Below are positions 21,602 through 39,045 of a stretch of DNA of 64,000 nt, in pieces (position 1 is the stretch's first letter; every line of letters starts with the position of its first letter). Below the pieces are notes generated by a model, which saw only the letters and a program-made list of their open reading frames with translations, had not been told where the DNA came from and made no database searches. The position numbers and the translations under genes are program-made. The DNA lies in assembly GCF_027172205.1 (NCBI RefSeq), contig NC_070614.1, positions 52,578,001-52,642,000 on the forward strand, written 5' to 3'. The DNA is from Podarcis raffonei. Lineage: Eukaryota; Chordata; Lepidosauria; Squamata; Lacertidae.

Positions 21602-22572
21602 CGGTGGCTCCTCCTTTCTTCAGGGCTTGGCCCGCGACCTCTGCCTTATCCCGCCATCGTGACCCCCCCGCCTTGGTCGCTTGGACTCTGGCGAACGTGT
21701 CCGGACTCAGCCAACCAGGAGGGGAGGAGCTGGGAGTGAGCCGGCCGGCGCCCCGCCCGCCTCTCCCTGCGCCGGCCAGCTGCGCCGCTGACCACCGCCC
21801 CGCCCGCCCGCCTGCCGGGGGACTGGCCAGGACTCTGCAGGGCAGCAAGCGGGGCTGGCGCCATTGGCACGATGGCACCAACTGCTTGGGGGGGGGCAGA
21901 TGTACAAGAAAGGGGGTGAAACAAGCCAGCCGCACGGAGGAGTGCGACGGACACTTTGAGACGAGGCTGCGTTTTCTCATTTTAAAGACCGAGCTCCCTG
22001 TACAAAGATTTTATTTTCCTTTGTTTTCATTTCTTCTCCCTCCCCTTACGCTCTTGATAAAGAGAGAAGCCCTTTCATCTAAGGCCATCTATTTTTTAGA
22101 TGATTGACAGGCCTGGCTTAATTTCTCCACCCCCCATCTCAAAGTCTTGTCTCCTTTTTTTGTGGAAGTAGGAGTGTCTGTCTCCCTTTTTTCTCCTCCA
22201 TTGGAATTGTGTTGAGGAGGCCACTCCTTCCAACCTGCCCCTCGTTTTATTTTCTTTTTGACTTTTTTTGGGGGGGGCGGGGAGGGATCGAATGATGAGA
22301 TATTATAGCCTTGAACTGAGGTGGAAAAACAACAACAACCCGACAACCCTAAATGATTTTCAGGAGTTCTTATTGCTGATGGGGGGGGGGCGGAGAAGAT
22401 CACAATGGTTGAGTGGCTGGCTGGTTTTGAGATCTTAATTCACCTCCCTTCCATATTCAGACCTGTACATTGCTGGGGGTTTCACAGGGGGAGTGTTGTC
22501 TGCGTCGGGGTAGAGCAGGGTTCACTGTTATTTATAGTTGGGAGCTGGTAAGATAGATCAGTGAGGGAAATA
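21602..22572 (+). other. CTDNEP1 3' untranslated region and flank
   Basis: GC-rich after the stop, then T- and G-rich. No repeat or further coding signal; no standard AATAAA. The transcript end is not resolved. Confidence 0.5.
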
Positions 22573-22832
22573 CCGTATTTTTCGCTCTATAAGACGCACC
22601 AGACCACAAGACGCACCTAGTTTTTGGAGGAGGAAAACAAGAAAAAAAATATTCTGAATCTCAGAAGCCAGAACAGCAAGAGGGATCGCTGCGCAGTGAA
22701 AGCAGCAAGCCCTCTTGCTGTTCTGGCTTCTGGGATAGCTGCGCAGCCTGCATTCGCTCCATAAGACGCACACACATTTCCCCCTTACTTTTTAGGAGGG
22801 AAAAAGTGAGTCTTATAGAGCAAAAAATATGG
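22573..22832. mobile_element. TA-flanked MITE (CCGTATTTTTC family)
   Basis: Ends CCGTATTTTTCGCTCTATAA and the inverse TTATAGAGCAAAAAATATGG, flanked by TA. The interior holds an inverted AAGAGGG/CCCTCTT pair. Confidence 0.78.
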
Positions 22833-23800
22833 TAGCTACGAGGAAGATGGGCTCGTGGGGGCAGAGAATAGATTCCTCTCTTTGCAGGTAAAAGTAATGC
22901 CCTTTAGCCTCTTGTCCTCAGTCTCATGGGCCAGGGCGTAACATTCCAGGGCTCTGCAACGTTTGAGTGAGGGAGAGAGATACTTTCCTACCCATCTAAT
23001 TACACTAGCAGAGCGAAGGATATTACCTTTCCTTCCTAGAAAATGAAGTTGTAGGCAGAAAAGGCTCAAGAGTAACATACTTGCTTTTAAACTTGAGTTT
23101 TTAATCCAAGGCCCAGCCCAGACATGGAAACTCTGAATAGTCAAAAGCTTGTCCCATTGCGTAGCTAGAAAATGAGGCTTTCAGCTAAATCATATATGCT
23201 GGGATGTTTGCCCAGAGTGCCTATATCTCTTCCTTCAATTCCTCACCTTTCAGCAACTTTTTATCCCTGGGGCTTGGAGCAGATGCAATTAAATGGTACA
23301 GATAGTTACCAAGCACCTTTGTGAAAAGTTGAGAGGGAAGGGAGAAGGAAGCCCAGGACTGAATGGCTACACTGCCGGAGGCGAATCCTTGAAAGAATAC
23401 AGCCAGCCAGTGTCCTACCCTAAACACACGGAAGTGGAGCCTGCCGCAGATGGGGTCTGTCAAGCCACCATCTCCCATGTTACTGTTAATTGTGATCTCC
23501 CCTGGTGCCTGGTTTTGGTATTCTAGGGTAACTAGTCCACCTCCTTTTCTCCTGCGTGCTGGAAAAGCAGGCTGCAGCTTGCAGAGAAATGGTTCCTTTG
23601 ACTAGTTTCTCTTCCTCCTCTTTTCTGCTTCAGCTTTTCTTCGCACCTCCCTCTGCTAGGAAGTGGCACAGATAGTGAAGGGGAGGAGAAAGGTAGAACC
23701 CACCTTCTTAGGAAGAAAGCCAGCCAGCCTCTTGAGTGGGTTTTTTTTTTGGGGGGGGGGGCTTTCTCAGGAGGTGGGGAGGTTTGATTTAATTGCTTGC
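22833..23800. other. CTDNEP1-GABARAP intergenic stretch
   Basis: No repeat, RNA or coding signal recognised. Confidence 0.45.
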
Positions 23801-23817
23801 ATTTCCATATGCATTTC

Positions 23818-24160
23818 CTGAAGGAGCGTCTCCACCCCCATCGTTCAGCCCAGACACTGAAGTCCAGCTCCGAGGGCCTTCTGGCGGTTCCCTCATTGCG
23901 AGAAGTGAGGTTACAGGGAACCAGGCAGAGGGCCTTCTCGGTAGTGGCGCCCGCCCTGTGAAAGGCCCTCCCTTCAGATGTGAAGGAAATAAGCAGCTAT
24001 CTTCTCTTTAAAAGACATCTGAAGGCAGCCCTGTTTGGGGAAGTTTTTAATATTTAATGCTGTATTGTTTTTAACACTTGATTGGAAGCCGCCCAGAGTG
24101 GCTGGGAAAACTCAGCCAGATGGGCGGGGTATAAATAATAAATTATTACTATTATTATAT
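23818..24160 (+). mobile_element. L2 LINE 3' end
   Basis: GGAGCGTCTCCACCCCCATC, GGCGGTTCCCTCATTGCGAG and the tail GGCGGGGTATAAATAATAAA. Upstream of the GABARAP CpG island. Confidence 0.8.
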
Positions 24161-24499
24161 GATTCCCTGGGCCACTTCAGAAGCTTGGCTGGGGGCTCGT
24201 TCCCCACCAGCCAGTATCCAAATGGGGGTGGAGAAGCTTTCTCCCCAAATATAGGCAAAGCATCCTCTTCCCCTCCCCCCACCCCTCCTGTTTTTGTGCC
24301 TGAGCTAAGCTGCCCCCTGCTGGATCCCCGTTGATCCTCCTACCCTTGAGAAGGGCTATTTATTGGCACTGCAAAGCTCCCCTTTGGGGAGAGGGGGGAG
24401 GAAGGCAAGGCCCTATTCTCTATGGCAGGGACCCAGGCGTCCTGCCAGAGCAACAGGGAAGCTGCCCTCTCCCCTCCCCTCCTCCTATTGGTCGCCCTT

Positions 24500-24576
24500 C
24501 ACGTGACGGGCTCCCCCGCCTTCCGCAACTGTTTTCCGGGGCGGTTACACGTGACAATTCCTCTCCGCTGACGTCA
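24500..24576. promoter_or_regulatory. CACGTG pair and palindromic CRE upstream of GABARAP
   Basis: CACGTG at 24500-24505 (context TTCACGTGACGG) and at 24548-24553 (context ACACGTGACA), then TGACGTCA at 24569-24576. The GTGAC flank fits the TFEB/TFE3/MITF or USF type of E-box; TGACGTCA is the full CREB/ATF site. Binding is inferred, not shown. Confidence 0.6.
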
Positions 24577-25078
24577 GTCACATGACGAGTCACTTCGCCG
24601 CCGCCGCCTCCTCCCGATCCTTCCGCACCTCATTTTTAAAAAAATAAGAATAAAAACAAAATCCTCCGGTTTTACATCGCCGGCTTAGGCGGCCTCAGCC
24701 TTCGGCCGCTCCGCTTCCCACCCCCCTCGACGCGCCCCCTTCCTCGAAGAGAGAGGAGGAGCGGCGCCCCCCGCGGACTACTTTGTTTTGGTGTCAACAC
24801 GGCACGCCAGCGGCGCAGCGCTTGCGCCGGCCGCGTCCGTGAATCCCATTTGACGTAACGCTCGGACGCCACCCCGGGGGCCGCGAGGGAGGTTCGCGGA
24901 CGGGGCCGGCCCCTGGGCGGCGACGGGACTTCACAACCGGGCGGCTGCGGGGCTGGGAAAGGCCGGCGGGGCTTGAAGCGCCCGCCGCCTTCCGCTACGC
25001 CGCCAGCGCAGGTGCCCCCTCTCTGCCGCAAACTGCGCCACCTGCGTGGAAATGGCGCCCTCACAGCCACGCGACTAG

Positions 25079-32902
<7,824 letters not shown>

Positions 32903-33170
32903 GGCATGCCTCCACCTGCTGCCACCAGGGGGCGTGTGCTCCTGAAGGGACCTGCACTTTTTGTTGTTGTTTGTTGTTGATTTTATGTTTAAGAGCCTTT
33001 TTGTCCCAGGGAAGGGGAGGGTCTTTCTTTCTTTCCTTCTTCTTTCCCATCCTTTAAACCTCCTTCCATTATGCCTAATCACACTTCTTCCTCCCGTTTC
33101 CCTCCCCTCGCTCTGGGCTTTCTTTGAGGTGGTTGTGGCTAAAATAAAATACCTCTTTTTCTTTTGGTGG
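32903..33170 (+). other. GABARAP: GABARAP 3' untranslated region (inferred)
   Basis: T-rich stretch from the stop to just past the AATAAA at 33143. The true end could be further downstream, near 33430. Confidence 0.5.
33143..33148 (+). terminator. Likely GABARAP polyadenylation signal
   Basis: AATAAA 240 bp after the GABARAP stop, followed by T-rich DNA. Another A/T-rich candidate lies near 33400. Confidence 0.55.
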
Positions 33171-33646
33171 TTTCCCCCCCCCCCTTATCTCCCTCCCATA
33201 TACCATTCCCCCCCCCTTTCTCTCTCTCTTCCCCAACCCCATTGTTTTTTAAGGGGTAAGAGGCCTCAAATACTGAACAGGAAAAAAAAAATCCTCCCCC
33301 ATTTCAGTCTTGCATCTTCACTACCACGCCCTGAGTTTGCTCCTATTAGGGCTGTGCTCTGCCTGGCAGTTTCTGTAACCAGAGGGGATGGGGAATGCTA
33401 ATTAAAAATATATATATAAAGAGAAATTTTGAGCCTCTAGAGATTTTCTGCGTGATCGTACCGATTGAGGAAAAGTTATCGGCGTCCTGGTGTTAATCGG
33501 GAATTTAGGAATTTAAAATTGCAAATACTTGGGGAGTGAATTTGTAGCAGTGGGGTTAAGCTGTTGGCAGGGGTTTGGGGTCTGGTTGCAAAGTGGTTTG
33601 CCAAATGAAAGGGTGATGGGGGGGCAGCGATCTTTGCTACTTTTGA

Positions 33647-33787
33647 TCATAGAATTGTAGAGTTGGAAGGGACCGCGAGGGTCATCTAGTCCAACCTGCT
33701 GCAATGCAGGAAAATTTTGCCCGATGTGGGACTCGAACACACAACCCTGAGATCAAGAGTCTCATGTTGTACTGACTGAGCTATCCC
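33647..33787 (-). mobile_element. tRNA-Lys-headed SINE with CR1 tail, antisense
   Basis: The reverse strand begins GGGATAGCTCAGTCAGTACA, reads CATGAGACTCTTGATCTCAG and GTTCGAGTCCCACATCGGGC like tRNA-Lys, and ends in the CR1 3' sequence TTGGACTAGATGACCCTCGC. Confidence 0.8.
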
Positions 33788-34460
33788 AGAAACAGATATT
33801 CTAGACTGGAATCCCAGGACCAGATCCTGAGTGTGTGCATGGGCAGTTGCCACCTACTTGGAGGGAGAGGTGACTAGACTACAACTCTTGGGTGAGAAGT
33901 GATGGGCAAGACCCTCTTAGCAGAATAATGGAAGGTGGGTTGTTAAGCAGGGTGTTGGCCTCAAAAACTAGAGGGGTGGAAAATGCTCTGGCTCCAAATG
34001 AGGGCTATTCAAGGCTACAGATCAGCAGCAGAAAGATAACCTCATTAGCCTGCATTTTTGTGGATTCAAGGAGCACTTCACTTTCCCTCTGGGGAGATTC
34101 GATGCTCATTGCTCAAGTTGCAAAGCGCATAATGGAGCTTTCCCCATCTCCCAAGATCCAAGATACATGACTTTTTCTGGACCTCTCAGTGGTGTAAACG
34201 CTCGAGTAAACGTCACACCATTTTACTAGATTAGACACGCCCGAGAAATTGCAGCACCACCTGATGATCTATAGTAGCCTGCCATTTCAAGATCAAGAAA
34301 GAAGGAATTGAATCTCAACTCAAGTTTTTCCTGCGACCGGTTTGATCACTTGCCAAGAAGTGAATTCTTAGACCTTGGACCGTACACTTTCTACCCCTCT
34401 CTGTGCCCTTATTACAGAGGTGGGCTTTTCCTATTTTGCATGCAGACCTATTATATTGTT
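33788..34460. other. GABARAP-PHF23 intergenic stretch
   Basis: Nothing recognised. Confidence 0.4.
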
Positions 34461-34461
34461 A

Positions 34462-34710
34462 CAGTGGTACCTTGGTTTACGAACTTAATCTATTCCAGAA
34501 GTCCGTTCTTAAACCAAAGCGTTATTAAACCAAGGGGTGCTTTTCCATCGCAGCGGAGGACTCAATTTACAAATGGAACACACTCGACAGGAAGAACATG
34601 TTCTGCTTCCAAGGCAAAGTTTGCAAACCAAAACACCTACTTCTGGGTTTGCCGCATTCTTAATCCAAGTTGTCCATAAACTAAGCTGTTCTTAAACCAA
34701 GGTATCACTG
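34462..34710. mobile_element. Tigger-like MITE
   Basis: TA-CAGTGGTACCTTGGTTTACG at the left and AACCAAGGTATCACTG-TA at the right. Confidence 0.75.
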
Positions 34711-34719
34711 TACATTCAT

Positions 34720-35415
34720 ATCTCACCTTCACTCAAAGGACCTGAAGGTGGCAACACGTAGGTCTCGCAACATGCCCAGTGAGGTAGGTTAAGGTGAGAG
34801 TGTGACTAGCCAGAGGTCGCTCAGTAGTCAGTGAGCTTCATGGCTGTGTTTGGATTCAAACCCTGGTCTCCTACGTCCTAGTCCAGGGGTCGGCAACCCG
34901 CGGCTCCGGATCCACATGTGGCTCTTTTACACCTTTGCCGCGGCTCCGGGGCGGATACTAGCGAGGGGAGGAGGCGCATTGTGCGCCCCGACACTCCCCA
35001 CTGTGGCGGGCGCTGTACTGGCTGTGACGTCGCATGGGGGCGGTGCGTGCGTTAGTCACGCACCGTCCCGACGTCACCTTCCCGCCTGCCCGCCCGCTAC
35101 ATTGTAAGGGGCATGTACGCTGGTCAGTGCATTGAAAGGGGGCATGTACGCTGGTCACTGTTTTGAAGGGGAGTGAAGAACACGCACACACAAAAAGGTA
35201 ACTTGTTAATTTAACGTTTATTTCTATGAGGAGGAGTAATTCTGAGGGGTCAAACAAAGAAATAATAAAAAAGTGACAACAAAGTTATTTTTATAATGAC
35301 GAGTTTTGCGGCTCCCAGTTTTTTTTCCTTCGGAAACGGGTCCAAGTGGCTCTTTTTGTCTTAAAGGTTGCAGACCCCTGGCCTAGTCCTACACACTGTT
35401 ACGCCACACTACCTC
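34720..35415 (-). mobile_element. MIR-like tRNA SINE, antisense, with hAT insertion
   Basis: GATTCAAACCCTGGTCTCCT (inverted B-box) before the hAT, then GCCTAGTCCTACACACTGTT after it, continuing the inverted tRNA-like head. Confidence 0.7.
34884..35380. mobile_element. hAT MITE (CAGGGGTCGGCAACC) inside an antisense SINE
   Basis: 497 bp, CAGGGGTCGGCAACCCGCGG to AAAGGTTGCAGACCCCTG. Flanks TCCTAGTC (34876-34883) and GCCTAGTC (35381-35388) match at 7 of 8. A different family from the CAGCAAAC copies. Confidence 0.88.
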
Positions 35416-35463
35416 TCAAGCTGCTTGGCTTTACTTAATACTAACTTCAGTTCCAGGACAGTT

Positions 35464-35644
35464 TTTTTTATTATCATTTTTTTTTATCAACAACCAAACC
35501 ACAAACAGTGAACCACAAACGGCTGATACATTGGGTATACATAATCAATAATAACATATTCAAATCAACCATATGTACAATTTCATATACGTTAACACTC
35601 CTCCATCCACAAGGTTTACTTAACTTTTAACATTTTAATTGCCC
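35464..35644 (-). mobile_element. L1-type 3' end, antisense
   Basis: Begins with T-rich DNA (inverted tail). A 16-bp duplication CAGTTCCAGGACAGTT flanks it at 35448-35463 and 35645-35660. Confidence 0.78.
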
Positions 35645-35789
35645 CAGTTCCAGGACAGTTGAAAGGAAGGAGAGAAATAATCTAGTAACAGTTCAGGTGT
35701 GTAGGTTTTAAGGCCCAGTCCGGGGGTGAGGGCAAAAGGAACCAGAAATCTTGCCTTAACCATTCAGATTTGACTGTATCTTATCTGCA

Positions 35790-36060
35790 TAAGAGAAGCC
35801 TTCTGGATCAAGCCAGTGGCCCAACTATGTCCAGCATCCTTTTCTCACAGTGGTCAATCCCTGGTGTAATGGTTGTCGGATCAGGCCCTGGGGAAAGACT
35901 GGTGATCTGGGTGGGTAGGTGGAGCATCTGCTACCCCTCTCAGTCTAGCCTACCTCACAGGGTGGTTGTTGTGACGATTGAATGAGCTGTGTGTGCTTGA
36001 ACCATGTGCTATATGTTGACCTTGGAGGACGGGGGAAAGGTGAGATGTCAATGTAACAAA
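35790..36060. repeat. LINE 3' end (CR1/L3 group) and SINE tail
   Basis: AAGCCTTCTGGATCAAGCCA and CCAGCATCCTTTTCTCACAG, followed by CTACCTCACAGGGTGGTTGT. Confidence 0.45.
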
Positions 36061-36075
36061 TAAATAAAAAGAATA

Positions 36076-36553
36076 CAGTGGTACCTTGGTTCTCATACGC
36101 CTTGGTACTCAAACAACTTGGAACTCAAACACTGCAAACCCAGAAGCAAGTGTCCCGGTGTGCAAACTTTTTTCAGAAGTCGAACGTGTTCCGTTTTGAG
36201 TGTTACACTTCTAATTTGAGTGCCACACTTCTGTTTGGAGCATTATGCTGAGGTCTGTCATGTTTTTGCTATTTATTTTGCGTTTTTGTGACTGTGCAAC
36301 CCAGTTCAGCTGCTGATTGATTGTGTGACTGCAGCACATTGTTTATTGCTTCTGTTTTACGGATCCATGGTCTCGTTAGATCGTAAAATACATGTTAAAT
36401 TGCTGTTCTGGGGATTGTTATTCAAAGCCTGGAACGGATTATTCCGTTTTGCATTGCTTTCTATGGGAAAGTGCACCTTGGTTTTGGAACGTGCTTTGGT
36501 TTTGGAACGGACTTCCAGAACGGATTTAGAGTGGAACCAAGGTGAACTTGCTG
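36076..36553. mobile_element. Tigger-like MITE, long subtype
   Basis: TA-CAGTGGTACCTTGGTTCTCA at the left; the right end is decayed. Its interior matches the copy at 57411-57868 in inverse orientation (for example TGATTGATTGTGTGACTGCA). Confidence 0.65.
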
Positions 36554-36655
36554 TATTGTTTTTAACACTCGATTGGGAGCCGCCCAGAGTGGTTGGGGAA
36601 ACTCAGCCAGATGGGCGGGGTATAAATAAAAATAAATAATAATAATAATAATCTC
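36554..36655 (+). mobile_element. L2 LINE tail
   Basis: GGGAGCCGCCCAGAGTGGTT and GGGCGGGGTATAAATAAAAA with a TAA tail. Confidence 0.72.
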
Positions 36656-36766
36656 CAAGGGTCCTTTCTACCTTAAAAGGGGGTGGGCATTGTGGACTGT
36701 CAATCAAGAACCCATTTGCTTTTGAACCCAAAATTAGGGTCGTTTCCCATCCAATGGGGAAAGAGA

Positions 36767-38442
36767 TATTGTTGTTGAGTCGTTTAGTCGTGTCGGACTC
36801 TTCGTGACCCCCTGGACCAGAGCACGCCAGGCCCTCCTGTCTTCCACTGCCTCCCGCAGTTTGGTCAAACTCATGCTGGTCGCTTTGAGAACACTGTCCC
36901 ACCATCTCGTCCTCTGTCGTCCCCTTCTCCTTGTGCCCTCCATCTTTCCCAACATCAGGGTCTTTTCCAGGGAGTCTTCTCTTCTCATGAGGTGGCCAAA
37001 GTCTTGGAGCCTCAGCTTCAGGATCTGTCCTTCCAGTGAGCACTCAGGGCTGATTTCCTTCAGAATGGAGAGGTTTGATCTTCTTGCAGTCCATGGGACT
37101 CTCCAGAGTCTCCTCCAGCACCAGAATTCAAAAGCATCCATTCTTCGACGATCAGCCTTCTTTATGGTCTAGCTCTCACTTCCATACATCACTCCTGGGA
37201 AAACCAGAGCTTTTACTATATGGACCTTTGTTGGCAAGATGATGTCTCTGCTTTTTAAGATGCTGTCTAGGTTTGCCATCGTCTTTCTCCCAAGAAGCAG
37301 GTGTCTTTTAATTTTGTGACTGCTGTCACCATCTGCAGTGATCATGTAGCCCAAGAAAGTAAAATCTCTCACTGCCTCCATTTCCTCCCCTTCTATTTGC
37401 CAGGAGGTGATGGGACCAGTGGCCATGATCTTCGTTTTTTTGATGTTGAGCTTCAGACCATATTTTGCGCTCTCCTCTTTCGCCCTCATTAAAAGCTTCT
37501 TTAATTCCTCCTCACTTTCTGCCATCAAGGTTGTGTCATCTGCATATCTGAGGTTGTTGATATTTCTTCCGGCAATCTTAATTCCAGTTTGGGATTCATC
37601 CAGCCCAGCCTTTCGCATGATGAATTCTGCATATAACTTAAGTAAGCAGGGAGACAATATACGGTATACCCTGGTCGTACTCCTTTCCCAATTTTGAACC
37701 AATCGTTTAAGGCCATACAGCTTTAACTATAGGGACCTTTGTCGGCAAGGTGATGTCTCTGCTTTTTAAGATGCTGTCTAGGTTTGTCATTGCTTTTCTC
37801 CCAAGAAGCAGGCGTCTTTTAATTTCGTGGCTGCTGTCACCATCTGCAGTGATCATGGAGCCCAAGAAAGTAAAATCTCTCACTGCCTCCATTTCTTCCC
37901 CTTCTATTTGCCAGGAGGTGATGGGCCCAGTGGCCATGATCTTCGTTTTTTTTGATGTTGAGCTTCAGACCATATTTTGCGCTCTCCTCTTTCACCCTCA
38001 TTAAAAGGTTCTTTAATTCCTCCTCACTTTCTGCCATCAGTGTTGTCTCATCTGCATATATGAGGTTGTTGATATTTCTTCCGGCAATCTTAATTCCAGT
38101 TTGGGATTCATCCAGCCCAGCCTTTCGCATGATGAATTCTGCATATAAGTTAAGTAAGCAGGGAGACAATATACGGTATACCCTGGTCGTACTCCTTTCC
38201 CAATTTTGAACCAATCGTTTAAGGCCATACAGCTTTAACTATAGAGACCTTTGTCGGCAAGGTGATGTCTCTGCTTTTTAAGATGCTGTCTAGGTTTGTC
38301 ATTGCTTTTCTCCCAAGAAGCAGGCGTCTTTTAATTTCGTGGCTGCTGTCACCATCTGCAGTGATCATGGAGCCCAAGAAAGTCAAATCTCTCACTGTCT
38401 CCATTTCCCCCCCTTCTATTTGCCAGGAGGTGATGGGCCCAG
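36767..38442 (-). mobile_element. BovB (RTE) LINE with internal tandem triplication, antisense
   Basis: The reverse frames read [40 protein letters not shown] and KIAGRNINNLRYADDTTLMA (YADD active site). A 12-bp duplication TGGGGAAAGAGA flanks it (36755-36766 and 38443-38454). A 511-bp segment containing the YADD region repeats almost exactly, with a partial third copy. Confidence 0.93.
37222..38442. repeat. 511-bp tandem repeat inside BovB
   Basis: ACCTTTGT(T/C)GGCAAG(A/G)TGATG recurs near 37225, 37736 and 38247. Units 1 and 2 are full and unit 3 is cut at about 38442. The units differ at only a few positions. Confidence 0.9.
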
Positions 38443-38602
38443 TGGGGAAAGAGACAGCCTGTCCATAAATAACCCCTGGTGTGTGTGTTTCTTCTTCTAA
38501 TCCCCACATATTTCCCCATCTTCCCCCCAATTTCCCTCCTTCAAAGGGCAAACCACCTCTCCCAACCTTCCCCTAATCCTTTCCTAGGGCGGCCCCTTCC
38601 AG

Positions 38603-38622
38603 ACCACATCTCCCAGCATGCC
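38603..38622 (+). promoter_or_regulatory. ZNF143 (Staf/SBS)-like motif in PHF23 promoter
   Basis: Reads ACCACATCTCCCAGCATGCC, close to the SBS consensus ACTACAATTCCCAGCATGC. A weaker reverse-orientation match (GGGACTTGGAGT) lies near 38712-38723. Confidence 0.6.
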
Positions 38623-39023
38623 CCTCTCCTCTCCCTCCATTTTGGAGCCTGTGAGAGGAAGGGGCGGAGCCAGCGCCTCCCTCCCTCCTTCCCCGCGCGC
38701 TGCGCCTGCCGGGACTTGGAGTTCTCCGCGGGGGGACTCGGTCTCCCGAGATGCTCTGCGGCGGCGGCGGCGGCGAGGGGCGGGGCCTGGCTGTGGGGCT
38801 CCTCCGGGAGGGAGGAGGGAGCGGCGGAGTCGGGCGGCACCGGCGGGCGAGGAGGGAGGAGGAGGAGGAGGAGGGTCTCCCGGCGGCGGCGGCGGCGGCA
38901 GGGGGTCTCTGGGAGGGTCTTCGCGGCTGGGGGGGCGCTGGCGGGTTCCCGAGCCCCGCGGCCGTCGCGGGCACCGGCGGGGCGGAGAGGCGGCCGGCTG
39001 GCTGGCTGGGCAGGGGGCCGGCT

Positions 39024-39045
39024 ATGGCGGAGCCCAGCCCCGAAG
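39024..39045 (+). CDS. PHF23: PHF23 exon 1
   Basis: MAEPSPE plus one base, inside the CpG island. Donor gtaaag. Confidence 0.9.

Noticed and set aside
33700-33787. Possible tRNA-Lys gene
   Set aside because: The tRNA-like sequence is fused to a CR1 3' end and recurs elsewhere with the same tail, so it is a SINE head.
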